Positions 1-11,543 of a stretch of 64,000 bases of DNA are shown here, piece after piece. The stretch lies in assembly GCA_032209605.1 (NCBI GenBank), contig JASFXZ010000009.1, positions 17,719,553 to 17,783,552 of the forward strand, in the 5' to 3' direction. The notes beneath the pieces are model-generated. The model made no database searches and was not told the DNA's origin. It saw only the letters and a program-made list of their open reading frames with translations. Source of the DNA: Mactromeris polynyma. Taxonomy: Eukaryota; Mollusca; Bivalvia; Venerida; Mactridae. Position numbers and translations under genes: made by a program. The first letter of the stretch is position 1. Each line of letters opens with the position of its first letter.

Positions 1-207
1 ATAATGATAATGGACTGTAACATTTAGACCGCTAGATCATCATTGAATAAGAACTTTGGGAAACTTGTCTTGTAATGCCCACTGAACAGTAAGTTCTTGT
101 TTACTTTTAAAACGTCCGGTAACTCTAAATATGTCCAACCCTACATCTCTAACTTAGGCCAGTTACATACAATGTATGTTTGAGAAGGTAATGATATCGT
201 TACGTAC

Positions 208-384
208 CAACGCAAGCAAACTAAGAAACACACATGATGTATGTAGGAATCGATGTCTGAATGCTGCCTTATCGTCTCCATGCAGGTCATTCACTTGTTC
301 CAAATCAGTTTCTAAATCTTCCACGATCTTTTGACTTTCACGTGTCTCACGATTGCCATCGGTGCTTTCCTTTAGTGATTCCAT
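208..384 (-). CDS. Possible first coding exon of an unidentified gene continuing off the left edge
   Basis: Read on the minus strand, an ATG in a good context (ACCATGG) opens 59 codons that end exactly at a TTG|GTACGT splice donor in phase 0. The peptide is acidic and polar for about 45 residues (rich in E, D, K, R) and then turns hydrophobic (CVFLSLLAL). This would fit a cytosolic N-terminus leading into a membrane segment that continues in the next exon, outside this window. I do not recognise the family. The support is the donor at the right phase, the start context and the non-random composition. Against it, the exon is short and no homology can be checked here. A chance open frame is possible. 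Confidence 0.4.
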
Positions 385-2681
385 TGGTATATGTTCTATC
401 TTTGAACAAATTCACGGTTTCAATGGCGTGACGTGTGTATTGATATGAACGGTCGAACTAATTATTTGGATCACGGTTCAGAATGCTTCAAGTCTGTTAT
501 AAATTCCTGGATGATGAGACTTTTCGAAACACGTTCTATACGTCTCAATACAGCTGTTTGATCTGTCTTGAACCCAGTACCTCCTTTTTTGGAAAAACTT
601 ACGTATATTTAGTCGTGTATTTCTATATGTTCGGCATATCGCGTGTTCTTAGCTTCTGTCAGCATTTCAACATCATGAACACATTTCATCAAATCAATTA
701 TTTTATTATTTAATGTATATTATTACTAATTTTGTATGCCTTAACATTTGTTTGATTGTTGATTATGGTATAACTATAAGAAGGTTAAATGAAAGAAGCA
801 TTTAGTTGTTACAAAAAACATCTGTCGTAAGAAAAAATGGCATTTAATTTGTAAAAATATGGCAAAATTAATATAACTTTAGTCCATTGTCTACAACACA
901 GTAATCCAAAGTTTTCATATAAATATAAAATTAGGTTAGCAAATTGTGACAAGATAATTATTCCCGTAGATAAGAGAATATTTGCAAACATGAACATATA
1001 AATTGTCGTATTCCCCATAATACTGCGTGCACTCGGGAGGTTAAATTAAATTGTATCTGCGGAATCCCAAGATCGATTCATACCATGGCCTTCCGGCAGA
1101 TTGACGGAAACATCCGGAAACGTAAAGTCAACCATCGGTTAATCCGAAGGTTTTTTTTGGAAATCTGCAGTTACACATCATTTCTAAACATCGCTTATTT
1201 AAATATGTTTGTGTATTTATTTCAATTTAATTGACCAGAACTGCATTTGATTTGTACGACAGTTCGGTTCTGTAAACTTCATACAATGTGTCCTAATATA
1301 CATGATAGACCACTGGGTAGGCGTGAACTCTAATTAATACACAGGGTCAATAGCACGTTAATAATTGAAGACTTCTTTAAAACTTACTGGTCGTTCGCTG
1401 AAACCTAATTATAAACACAACCAGTGTATTATATGGATAACTAGTATTTTTGATTCTGCAACATAAATGATCGTGTACTTTAGAGGATGATCGAATACGG
1501 GAGACAACTATTGCATTTTAATGTCTTTGTGTGCGATTTCAATTGGATGTAATGGCGGTGCTGAATTTGCATAAATAGTACTTAGGCCTACTGTTCAAAA
1601 GATCTTTCAGAAGTCCAGTTCCTTTTTACTACTCCTCGTGATATAGTGTTAATAAGTAATATAATTGTATAAAAGTGCTAGTAGCAGCAATGCTCTCTAT
1701 CATATCACCGCTTGGCAGTATAAGAGTTGAAACAATACAATCAACTAGCTACTGTAAGACTCAGTAACCATTATATACTCCTCAAAGAAGTAAATGATAT
1801 TACATTTTGGCATTCCTACGTTGAGATTCCTTCATCCTCAATGTGTTTCACCATTAAGTAGTTTCGTGTTAGGTACCTGACCAGTGTATTATGTCTGAAT
1901 GCCCGGGGGCGATACTATAAAACTCAAGTTGAGTAATAAAACTATTACTTGGCAATGAATATTTGTTGTTTTATTGTAATATTCATTACATTTTAGGTAT
2001 ACATTATACTACTGGTTTCAGTTGCAGCAGAATAATACTGCTTACTTCAGACATATATTACTGTTACATTCCGGATGTTACATGCTAACGTCATACTTGA
2101 TGATTTCAACAGCTTTTAAAAATACATTTGAAGATACTCGTAGACAAAATGACCAATTAGTTTCGCCAATTCTGTGTTAAACTAGTAAATTTACTCAGAT
2201 AAAATATTAAAATGTGTGCAAATTCCTTTATACCTCCATATACTATGAATGTTATTTTGTCTAGAATGTAGCAGAATAATATATACATAAATACCGACTG
2301 ATGTGAGGGACCTTCAGCATAATTTGTGAAACAATGCTTGAACGACGGTTAATCAAGAAGTTCGCGTGCTTGTATATACTTGTTTTATTTTTGCTACAAT
2401 TATTAATTTCCATATGATTTTATATACGACATGTACATGTTTGATCACTAATTAATTAATTTATATGATAGTGGCATATGCAATGCATCTCCTGCAACAC
2501 TGTCATAAACGTTTCCATAGAAACCAATATTGCAATTAAAAGCAACACATACATTATCCATAGGTTTATGATAATACATCAAGAAGATTTAAGTATCACG
2601 TGGAATTCATTACGGAACACATGCAATGGACTTGTTGTTTGCTACGTGAAACAACGAATGAATATTGTCATTGACTTTGAC
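385..2681. other. Gene-free stretch, AT-rich
   Basis: I see no convincing exon, RNA gene or repeat array in these 2.3 kb. A few short open frames exist but have no splice context or recognisable content. The segment next to 2682 holds the 3' flank of the dioxygenase gene. A TTTATT near 2385 (AATAAA on the minus strand) is one possible polyadenylation signal, about 300 bases past the stop. Confidence 0.5.
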
Positions 2682-3620
2682 TTAGTAAGTTACACTAAAG
2701 CGATAGTTGAGATAGTCGATACTAGATATCGGCTCATATTTGTCAGAACCGTCCAAACATTTAATAATACAGTCATCATCCGGGTGCATAAAGAATGCTA
2801 CAGACTGACGGTGAGTCTTCCTTTTGAATTCCACTTCCGGTATTAATACGCGGTGTTTGGTCGCTTTAAGAGCATCACTGGTCCAACGCTGCATCAAATC
2901 GCCGATATTCAAAATCACAGTGCCGGGTATAGGAGTTGCTGGCACATAGCCAACACCCGGTATTTCTACCTCCAGACCGCCGATTTCGTCTTGAAATAGC
3001 ATGGTTATTGTACCGTAATCAGAATGTTCACCAAGACGGATCTGTCCGGGTTTTATACTTGACCCTTCAGATATTGGTGGGTAATAAAGTGTGCGTAAAG
3101 TTGTGGAATTCCCCACCTTACCGATCAGCTTATGGGCATCTCTGAGGAAGGTTTCGTCGAGACCAATGCCGATAGACAGAGCATTTAAAACTCTATCCGA
3201 CAATCTGCTGCAATATGCGAACATTGTCTGACTCGCCTCTTTAAATTCTTCCGTTGGCCAAGCATTAGGGTCACTGGTAGGATGATAATTAAAGGCTTCT
3301 TTCAAATCTGCCGGTCGGTCAGGATTAATGCGCTCTCTCTCAACGCAAACCCATCCGAAGTTACAGTCTGTCCGTCTTGTGTGCTTCGATTTTTCTTCGC
3401 TTGGTAGCAAAAAGAAGTCCTTCGATATTGCAAAATATCGGTCAATTATATCGCGACTCGCTCCATAATTCTTCAAATAGCAAAACCCAACGCTCTGGAA
3501 TGCATCTTTTATTTGGTTACCAAGATCTTTAAGGTCGTCTGCTTTTATTATGTCGTCACTTATGTCTAAACTGAGTTTTTCGAAGTCTATCACAGGGATC
3601 AGCGATTTTGAGTCTGACAT
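2682..3620 (-). CDS. 2-oxoglutarate/Fe(II)-dependent dioxygenase, isopenicillin-N-synthase-like
   Basis: A complete 312-residue protein in a single uninterrupted coding exon. It belongs to the isopenicillin N synthase/ACC-oxidase type of 2OG-Fe(II) oxygenases, soluble enzymes that oxidise a small substrate using O2, Fe(II) and usually 2-oxoglutarate. Visible motifs: the N-terminal IPVIDF segment (residues 8-13) typical of the DIOX_N region; the iron triad H199-x-D201 and H256; and the R271-Q-S273 pair that binds the 2-oxoglutarate carboxylate. All key residues are present and the length is normal, so it should be active. The start was chosen because ATG at 3620 is followed at once by the family's N-terminal pattern. 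A CAG splice acceptor with a pyrimidine tract ends about 28 bases upstream, so a 5' non-coding exon is likely. The substrate cannot be told from sequence. The nearest relatives I know are uncharacterised eukaryotic, fungal and bacterial members. The single-exon coding region contrasts with the intron-rich genes nearby. Confidence 0.9.
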   Translation of the reverse strand: MSDSKSLIPVIDFEKLSLDISDDIIKADDLKDLGNQIKDAFQSVGFCYLKNYGASRDIIDRYFAISKDFFLLPSEEKSKHTRRTDCNFGWVCVERERINPDRPADLKEAFNYHPTSDPNAWPTEEFKEASQTMFAYCSRLSDRVLNALSIGIGLDETFLRDAHKLIGKVGNSTTLRTLYYPPISEGSSIKPGQIRLGEHSDYGTITMLFQDEIGGLEVEIPGVGYVPATPIPGTVILNIGDLMQRWTSDALKATKHRVLIPEVEFKRKTHRQSVAFFMHPDDDCIIKCLDGSDKYEPISSIDYLNYRFSVTY

Positions 3621-4400
3621 TTTTCTCCACTAAGCACCGACAGGACTGAAAGAAAACATAAAGGCAAACGTTGAACTAAATACAATAAAACAATGTAAGA
3701 TATAAATTGGTCAGCAATCCGGGGTACATACTGGTATAAACATCGGTTTTGGATTTGACTGCAAGACATTTAAGCTCCTTTGAACGATAAAACTACAAAA
3801 CAGGACAACGGTTGGTTAAGCTATAGATGGGCCCTCGTAACTATCAAACGAAGTCGGTTGACAAGACCTTTGAGATTATGCTGACGTGTTATTTTGTCCG
3901 TTGTCAATGCTACATGAATTCATCTTACCTTACCAAGCTCACACACGGATTATCGCTAATGATACACAACAGGGAAATTCACCCACTTTAAAAATACTAC
4001 AAGATAAAGTTGATGCAAGGCTTCAATGTTGCCTTAAAAGGTATAGCAAAATTATTATTGAGAAATATTTCAAGGGAATATGTAGAGAAAATAAAACAAA
4101 AGTGACGTAACAACAGTGTTTTGCAAATACAGAACATGTTATACCTCTGTGAAAAAATGCACATGTACATTATTGATGTAGATAAAACCAAAAGGGCAAA
4201 CTCATCATTTTTCTTTAAAAATAAGCTTTTAGATAAAGATAAAACGCATATAAAATCAAAAGGCTTCTACAGCAATCAGGTCTTTGTAGGTGTTAACAAT
4301 TTCAAGAAAACATTCACAAGGTACTTACACCCGTGACGCGATATATTTGTTTAAGGAAAGGTGTTTGAATACATACGGGGCTTTCGTATAACAACTAGCA
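3621..4400 (-). promoter_or_regulatory. Probable 5' UTR intron and non-coding exon of the dioxygenase gene
   Basis: Reading minus, a polypyrimidine tract and CAG acceptor end at about 3649, just upstream of the dioxygenase ATG. A strong donor (GGGT|GTAAGT, donor bases 4323-4328) lies about 0.7 kb further upstream. Together they suggest a non-coding first exon starting above 4329 and an intron between. Inferred from splice signals only. No TATA box is obvious. Confidence 0.3.
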
Positions 4401-5053
4401 GACGGAACATTTCGTTGGTTCCGAACGCTGATCTGAATTTTAAGACAAACAATTCTTAACAATTGAGATTTTTATCATGAATGTACACATAATTTTAACA
4501 TTAAACATTATTACACACTACATTTTATTGTCACGGTAAGTTTATAGACGATTACTATAGAATTATATTCTTTTGCACCTTCAGTTATTTTCTTAACGAG
4601 TCGCCGTACATTTCTAATACGTCACAGTATGGTATAATTTATTTCCGTGATGATAATTGCAGAAATTTGACTGGTTCCAAGCATAGCTGAAATAATTACT
4701 AAACAACTTCTAAAGGCAAAGGGAGGTAACTGCAGCAAGCAGTTTGGTCACGGCCGCCAATGTTTATAGTAGATTTGTTCAGGGATGAGCTATTTTAGCA
4801 CAGGTTTAGTAAAATGACAAAGTAACAGCTCATGTAAATTGAGCATATAAGCATAAAATTTTGAACCAGATTGAAGCCATTCAAGATATGATCTCCAGAC
4901 TAAGTTTCATTGAATAAAATGTCGCTAAAATATCGTAAACAGAACAGGAATTTTTAACTTACTTGACAGAAATCAGATCGCTAAATCCGAGATGTAAATA
5001 AATCCACATGTAGTCCTATATATCCGACCAGGTCAAGGTCGAGTTGATAAATA

Positions 5054-5354
5054 CAGTGGCGGATCCAGGACTTTCTAAATGGGGGGGGGGCACAACTAAT
5101 TATAAACATATACAACTTTTTTTGAATGCATTATTTTAATCATAATGACATGGAATTAACATTTGTCGTCGCTGTCAAGGATGTTTGGCAGCTTCAACCG
5201 TCTTGGCTGCATCCTTGCAAAGTCTGTGACAACCTCGTCGATGTTAACAACTTATTTGTACAGTTAAATCAATAAAGATGTGCCCCAAAAAACATTACTT
5301 GCCGGTCAGCTGGGGGGCACGTGCCCTCCGTGCTCCCCGGTAGATCCGCCACTG
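5054..5354. mobile_element. MITE with CAGTGGCGGATC terminal inverted repeats
   Basis: A 301-bp element begins CAGTGGCGGATCCAGG and ends in the inverse, CCGGTAGATCCGCCACTG, sharing the first 12 bases of the terminal repeat. Just inside each end are G-rich tracts followed by GCAC. No coding capacity. Ends starting CAGTGGCG are common on hAT-type non-autonomous elements in animals, so hAT is my guess. I cannot find a clear 8-bp target duplication in the flanks. Confidence 0.75.
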
Positions 5355-5689
5355 AAATATGTAAAACCTTCCGTTAGCAGTTGACAACTTGTCTATATTT
5401 ATGTTCGGCTTCAGTCAACGTGTTAAATGTTACGAATATGCACGTGGTATACTGTAATATCTTATCGGGCGATGTAGGACTACATACAGACACAGATTAT
5501 GCTCCCGGCACAGATATATATCTATCGATATATATTGAACAAAAACTTCTAAATGGACCCCTGAATCTTTTTACAATAACGCATTTATTAATCATCACAA
5601 TTTAATGAAAATTCGAACATATATTTGTTAATCGTATATACGTTAGACGTATTAATTTCAGAGAAGGCTTAACAAATAATAAGTCAAAA

Positions 5690-6152
5690 CAAAAATCAAT
5701 GAAAGCAATCGTCGGTTTCAAAATCAGAGTTTTTCTGTATACTTTCGATCGGTCTTCTATACCGCGTATGTCCGCCATTTGCCCTAATGACATCAAGACA
5801 TCTTTGTCTCATTGAATTAACAAAGTTCCATATAAACCGCTGGTTTATAGCTGCCCACTGCTGCATCAAGTCTTGTTCCAGTTCTTGTAGATTTTGCTGT
5901 GGATGTGGCAGCTTACGCATTCGCCGATCTATGACATCCCACATGTGCCCAATAGGATTGACGAACGTTGTTATTTGCGAGAAGAGTCCTGGTCGCTATG
6001 GCAATATGACTTGTTGCTCCATCCTGCATTAAGACCATTGCTCGGTTGGCACGGATATGTGGAATAGCTACTGGTAACAAGATCTCTTGGCAGTAGCGGT
6101 GTGCGTTGATGACAACCGCTCGATATTTAGACCAGTTTTCTAGGGTTGTCAT
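5690..6152 (-). pseudogene. Tc1/mariner-type transposase remnant, frameshifted
   Basis: Two overlapping minus-strand frames carry adjacent parts of a Tc1-like transposase. The upstream frame (6152 to about 5960) holds the catalytic-core segment around LMQDGATSHIA, with the second catalytic D. The downstream frame (about 5965 to 5696) holds MWDVIDRRMR, the region after the catalytic E, and the C-terminal signature GGHTRYR. The frames switch at about 5955-5965, where the usual WP-x-SPDL-x-PIEH stretch is missing or shortened, so a deletion has removed part of the active site and shifted the frame. The N-terminal DNA-binding half is absent. A dead relic. Confidence 0.85.
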
Positions 6153-6980
6153 ATTATTGAGGTTTTAAATTCTACACAGATCGTAAATCAGTCAACGAAG
6201 TCAACATTCACCAAATATAAGTAGCACAAATCCGCGCTAGCTACCCGCTCATCTCACGAAATATTTTCTTTGAGACATCGAGCCAATGCATTGCTCTGTC
6301 AGATGCATCTTCATACTCAAAAGCACGAGGAATGACTACGACTTGAAACTGGCCTACGCCTTTACTACAGAGCAACACAATGTGAACAGAACTACACTGA
6401 TTTTTTTAGCTGCAAGTATGAAAATTGAAAAACGAAAAAAAATATGTTAGAAAATATGATAGATTAGTTGGCCAGCAATTTTTCGAATACCCAGTTCAGA
6501 AGTATCTTCAGGCAGAGGATCGTGTTCGACTTATTTGACAAGAAATAAGCAATTAATGATTTAGATAAGCTAATGTCTCTTGGTTTTAAATTTTAATGAT
6601 ATATCTATTTTAAAGTATGGTAGATTGTGAAGATATCAGATATTTACAAAATGTGGCGCATCTCTACGATTATATACTAACAGAAACATTTTAAGACTAA
6701 TAGAATCCAAGTACAAAGTAATTAAACTCATGTTCCATAATAACGTGTCTTACATTGGTTGTGCAAGTAAGGAGAGTCACGTGACTGTTTACTTGACTGC
6801 ACTAAGACACTTGTAAGCACGAGTTCTCTCCGAGGGGCGTAGATTCCTGTAGGCAGTGTAGGCCGCGGCCTACACTTTTTTTCAGATTATATTTGTATAT
6901 GTTTTCTATATAGTACATGCGCACATGTAAAAACCATCGTCGATTTGCTTTAACACATGAGGGCTTTGTGAGTGGTTATA

Positions 6981-7892
6981 CAATCAAACTAAATAGAAGG
7001 GGATGAGGTAGGGTATAAATCAAACTAAATAGGAGGGGACGAGGTAGGGTATAAATCAAACTAAATAGGAGGGGACGAGGTAAGGTATAAATCAAACTAA
7101 ATAGAAGGGGATGAGGTAGGGTATAAATCAAACTAAATAGGAGGGGATGAGGTAAGGTATAAATCAAACTAAATAGGAGGGGATGAGGTAAGGTATAAAT
7201 CAAACTAAATAGGAGGGAATGAGGTAAGGTATAAATCAAACTAAATAGGAGGGTACGAGGTTAGGTATAAATCAAACTAAATATGAGGGGGTGAGGTAAG
7301 GTATAAATCAAACTAAATAGGAGGGGACGAGGTAAGGTATAAATCAAACTAAATAGGAGGGGATGAGGTAAGGTATAAATCAAACTAAATAGAAGGGGAT
7401 GAGGTAGGGTATAAATCAAACTAAATAGGAGGGGACGAGGTAAGGTATAAATTAAACTAAATAGGAGTGGATGAGGTAAGGTATAAATCAAACTAAATAG
7501 GAGGGGATGAGGTAAGGTATAAATCAAACTAAATAGGACGGGATGAGGTAAGGTATAAATCAAACTAAAAAGGAGTGGATGAGGTTAGGTATTAACCAAA
7601 CTAAATAGGAGGGGCTGAGGTAAGGTATAAATCAAACTAAATAGGAGGGGATGAGGTAAGGTATAAATCAAACTAAATAGGAGGGGACGAGGTAAGGTAT
7701 AAATCAAACTAAATAGGAGGGGATGAGGTAAGGTATAAATCACACTAAATAGGAGGGATGAGGTAAGGTATAAATCAAACTAAATAGGAGGGGATGAGGT
7801 TAGGTATAAATCAAACTTAATAGGAGGGGATGAGGTTAGGTATAAATCAAACTAAATAGGAGGGGACGAGGTTAGGTATAAATCAAACTTAA
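6981..7892. repeat. 36-bp minisatellite, about 25 copies
   Basis: Tandem copies of a 36-base unit containing AAATCAAACTAAATAGGAGG followed by GGATGAGGTAAGGTAT. Most copies differ by one to three substitutions (gatg/gacg, taagg/taggg/ttagg), and single-base indels are rare. Because 36 is a multiple of three, long artefactual open frames of repeated IYTLPHPLLFSL appear on the minus strand. These have no gene context. Confidence 0.97.
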
Positions 7893-9015
7893 AATGAATA
7901 TTCTTTTGACGTTAAAATTGAATGAGCATGAGCATTGAAATAAAAAATTAACATATTTAAAATACCATTTATGAAAGAATTACCAATGGATGGAGTAGGT
8001 TCAAATTGGCTTTAAATGTTCATCAACATTTGGAATCAAATAAAACGATAGCATTAAAAGAAGTGCTCGTCTTTCACGGACAATATTGAGTAAGTAGGAT
8101 AACTGGTGCGTGAAGCATAAACAGACAACTTTATATGTAAACGAACTGAATATTTCGTGCCTATGTAAATAAAGAACAAACAATTCATTAGTTCAATATT
8201 CAGCCAATCGTATATATGTAGAGGTAAGTTATACTGTGTCTTTTTCTTAGATGGCATTCAATCAAAAACATACTCTAAAATTAGGGTTAAAAATAATGAT
8301 GTTGATTTTGTTGAAATGCCAGTCTATTATCTTTAAAAACGGGAATGTGAACAAGAAGAACAAACATATGTGTACAGTGAGTAAATTATCTCAAATCCTC
8401 GGTTGAATATATAAAGTATCAATACAGACTGGTGGACGTACAGCACACAATCTAGTCTAGATGTCATTTAGTTTGTTTACGACGCAGTAACACGGTTACA
8501 TTTATTATTAGAATATTAGTACATGTATAGCCTTCAAGACCCTAACACCGGATGAATTATTTATAAGCCTATGCAATTCAAGTCACGGATTCAACTTTGG
8601 CAACTTTCTGACGGATGCTCTAAGTGTATCCATTATTGTTATACTGAACACCACGTCGAATTGTTTTCCATTATCTAATTGCTTTGTCATTAAATCAAAC
8701 GTGTTTAATGATGGCTTTAGCGTCGTCGCTAAAATATTCATTTGAACCCCTTACGTTTTTCGAAGTAGCCATAGCAACGTTGTTCCATATACTGTGAATG
8801 TGTATCGATAAATGTACATGTTAATCTACTGCACGATGATATCCGGCACTTTAAAAATCATGAACCATATCGTTACTAGTGAATAGCTTATAAATACACA
8901 TGCTATACAATATTTTTAATTAATGATATTCGAGCGAACATTAATTAGTATAAGTCGTGTAAGTACAACTGTAAATGACCAACGAAATATATAATATTGT
9001 AATGAAAAAAAACAA
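7893..9015. other. Gene-free stretch
   Basis: Unique-looking AT-rich DNA. Open frames at 8001-8257 (minus) lack homology, splice context or sensible composition. Nothing else is visible. Confidence 0.5.
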
Positions 9016-9110
9016 CGACCTCCCGATGGTCTCGAACTCGGACCCAAAACTAAAAAGCTTAATTAGCACTGTAGGGCGCGGTTTCGCTACCATCTGATCT
9101 ATCACGGCAG
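9016..9110 (-). repeat. tRNA-like SINE head or tRNA pseudogene
   Basis: On the minus strand an A-box-like TAGATCAGATGGTAGCG is followed about 50 bases later by a B-box-like GAGTTCGAGACC, the spacing of an internal RNA polymerase III promoter. The putative acceptor ends do not pair and the middle is too long and irregular for a cloverleaf, so this is not a working tRNA. It is best read as the tRNA-related head of a SINE or a decayed tRNA pseudogene. Confidence 0.6.
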
Positions 9111-9468
9111 TTAGTTTAATGAAATCAATATCACAATAAATAGTTTTGCTTGTTATTTGATTTACCTATTTTGATAAAACAAGGTGGTCTAACCATGTAA
9201 ACATTGCATGACGTCACTCTCAACTTATCGTGGTATACTTATTTTTTTAAATATTTTTATTATTTTATATAAATGAATGTCATTATACCATAATATACTT
9301 TTATGACCAAATGTTATTGTGTTATTGCAATACATTGTATATATATTTTGTAAACAGACACATTGTATCTGTAAATCTGCACGTGTGTTTATAAGGCGCA
9401 ATTATATTTATCTGCCTAAATAGGACTATAAGATTAAATAGGATGGACCCAACCACTACAGTTAATAT

Positions 9469-9633
9469 CACGTTAATGCAATCTCAATATAAGACCACCT
9501 CAACATTAAGAACACAAATTCCAAGTCCATTTTCACTGTTTTGCTCTTTATTCAACCTCAATATTAAGATCACCACAATAAGACGATCAGTTTAGAAGAG
9601 TTCAAGAGTGGTCTTATTATTGAGGTTTGACTG
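9469..9633. mobile_element. TA-flanked 165-bp MITE, pogo/Tigger-like ends
   Basis: The element starts CAGTTAAT and ends TTGACTG, with TA on both sides as expected for a TA target duplication. Its arms pair through CTCAATATAAGACCAC (left) and GTGGTCTTATTATTGAGG (right). No coding capacity. A CAGT start plus TA duplication suggests a pogo/Tigger-type origin (inference). Confidence 0.65.
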
Positions 9634-10020
9634 TAGTTCGTCATGTTAAGATAAGCGCTGAGTCATAAGAGTCGAAACAAAGTTAAACTGAATCACATAT
9701 TGAAGACAATATACACATAAGTTGTATTCCGTTGTATTTCACATCAAGAGAGTTTAACTCACTATTGTGTTTGATATAATCAAGTATAGCTGCATATGAT
9801 ATACAATTAATGCTTATAGTGTGCCCATTTAAGTGTGAAGTAACATTATAAACATTTCACGTCAGATCAGAAGCCTGTCATGAATATGAATTAAAAGCAA
9901 CATATTACAAAATGTATATGACAGAGAAACAAACGAAATATAAGAAACTTTACAATTTTATTTTAAATATATCAAAATGTTTATATTGACAATTGAACAA
10001 ATCAACACAACGTAAGAAGC

Positions 10021-11103
10021 TTATATGAGGTCGGATTCTTCTATTACGTAGTAATTAACAAAAGCATTAGAAAGTCCACTCCACGGCGACCGTTGTCTCA
10101 TCTGCGGCATAAATTGTCGCTGCCTGAACATTCCCATTGGCATTTGCATTGGCATTTGCATTTGCATTAGCCTTTGCATTGGTCTTTGCATTGGCATTTG
10201 CATTGGCATTCCAATACCTCGGACTGAAAATATGAAACACATGACTGGATGAACTGAGACAATTACTTGAAATAAATACATAAATAAATCTACTTAAACA
10301 AACATAGTGGTCGTGAGGTGGAGAGCCGGACTCCTTGCGTTCAGTTACGGTTTACAGTTGCGAACGTTACGAAACTGTTTTGTTTTGTATCCCTGGTCTT
10401 ACATATCACATTTACTGCACACGGGGAACCAAATTGCAAACGTTATGAAACGTTAGCCGCAAACACCTTAACTGAACGCAGGACTGCTTATACAATGGCC
10501 GATAGTTCGAGCCCCGCGCTGTGCGGAGTTTGATCGCGCACTTCACAATCCCTGAATTTGTTGCGGGTACTGGTTACTAACGCAAGATGCAGTCATCGAG
10601 AGTGATTAGTATAATTGGAAAAATAATCAATGTAAAGCAAATAAGTTTTAAACAAAATATAACAGTCTTTCGTTTCAAAACTGAATCATTCAATTACAGT
10701 TTAAGCATTAGATGTTTCTATCAAAATGGACCACGTGACTAAATGTTGATTGATGCGCAAAATTGAAGATATTCGATGTTCCACTGGTCTTAAATTTGTT
10801 AATTTTAATATTAATATCGTCATATATACAATGTGCAGCATTAAACACAGAGATCAGTGTTGGAGTCTTGCACATAATTGTTTATGTATAGAAGGGATTT
10901 ATTAAGGAAATAGGAAAAGATGACCATAGCGGTTAAAGGGTTTCATTTAAAAACTGTCGTTTGGATACCTTCTAATAAGTAGAAAGATATACAGACGAAT
11001 ACTCACATCTATTCATGTTGTATCCGCCGCCGAAACCTGGCATTTGGGCTGTCACGTGACATACAATGACCAATAGCAACACTGACGCTAGAATAATTTT
11101 CAT
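10021..11103 (-). CDS. Secreted Met/Gln/Pro-rich short peptide, two coding exons
   Basis: Coding exons 11007-11103 and 10021-10223 join in phase (97 + 203 = 300 bases) to give 99 residues. The donor is AGAT|GTGAGT and the acceptor TTTTCAG|TCC. Residues 1-19 form a clear signal peptide (MKIILASVLLLVIVCHVTA), with likely cleavage before QMPGFGGGYNMN. Residues about 37-60 are almost only M, Q, P and R in MPMQ/MQRP-type repeats. The tail (61-99) is basic, then neutral, with NYYVIEESDL at the end and no cysteines after the signal. A candidate polyadenylation signal (AATAAA on the minus strand) lies at 9957-9962, 60 bases past the stop. A 5' UTR intron is likely (acceptor at 11126-11128). No known family is recognised. 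Such low-complexity secreted proteins occur among molluscan matrix, mucus and adhesive proteins, and a neuropeptide precursor is less likely because dibasic cleavage sites flanking repeats are absent. Confidence 0.72.
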
Positions 11104-11287
11104 TTTGATCGATCGGTTGACTGATCTGGAAATAAAAATAGAGCGTGTTTAAAGCAACAAAGACTATAGAAAGACAACATTTGTATAACATCTAACTGAA
11201 TTAATAATCTCAAAAACTAGTGCGCTTTAGTTCAACGTTTCGTAGCCACGACGTGTCTCAAGTCAGGAATTTCACCGTGACGTATTC

Positions 11288-11543
11288 AGGCGCCAATCTC
11301 CCAAAGCATCTCAAATAGAAATCTCAGCTCTACATTGAGATTTTTCTCACATCATAGCTTGAAAGATTGAGACAGATTTAATTTTGCATCTCTTAAAACT
11401 TTCCTAAGAAAAAAACTCATCTAATTTTGGTGTTGTAATACCAATTTTGAGTCCAGTCTCAGATGAGAAAAATCTTAACGATTTGAGACAATATTTAAGT
11501 TGAGATTTAGCTCAGATTGAGATACTTCGGGAGATCGGGGCCT
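11288..11543. mobile_element. Foldback MITE with long imperfect TIRs
   Basis: Ends AGGCGCCAATCTCCCAAAG and, in inverse, AGGCCCCGATCTCCCGAAG; the pairing continues through ATCTCAA-type repeats for roughly 40 bases. The interior is full of short TGAGATTT/AATCTCA motifs. About 256 bp, non-coding. It lies in the 5' UTR intron region of the secreted-peptide gene. Confidence 0.75.

Noticed and set aside
2478..2846. 122-residue plus-strand frame
   Set aside because: Largely antisense to the dioxygenase 3' end, with no motifs.
6821..6890. GAGGGGCGTAGATTCCTG resembling one end of the CAGGGGCGTAGC MITEs
   Set aside because: Only one end is visible and the match is short, so no element can be defined.
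6976..7563. Open frames of repeated IYTLPHPLLFSL
   Set aside because: Artefact of a 36-bp tandem repeat whose unit length is a multiple of three.
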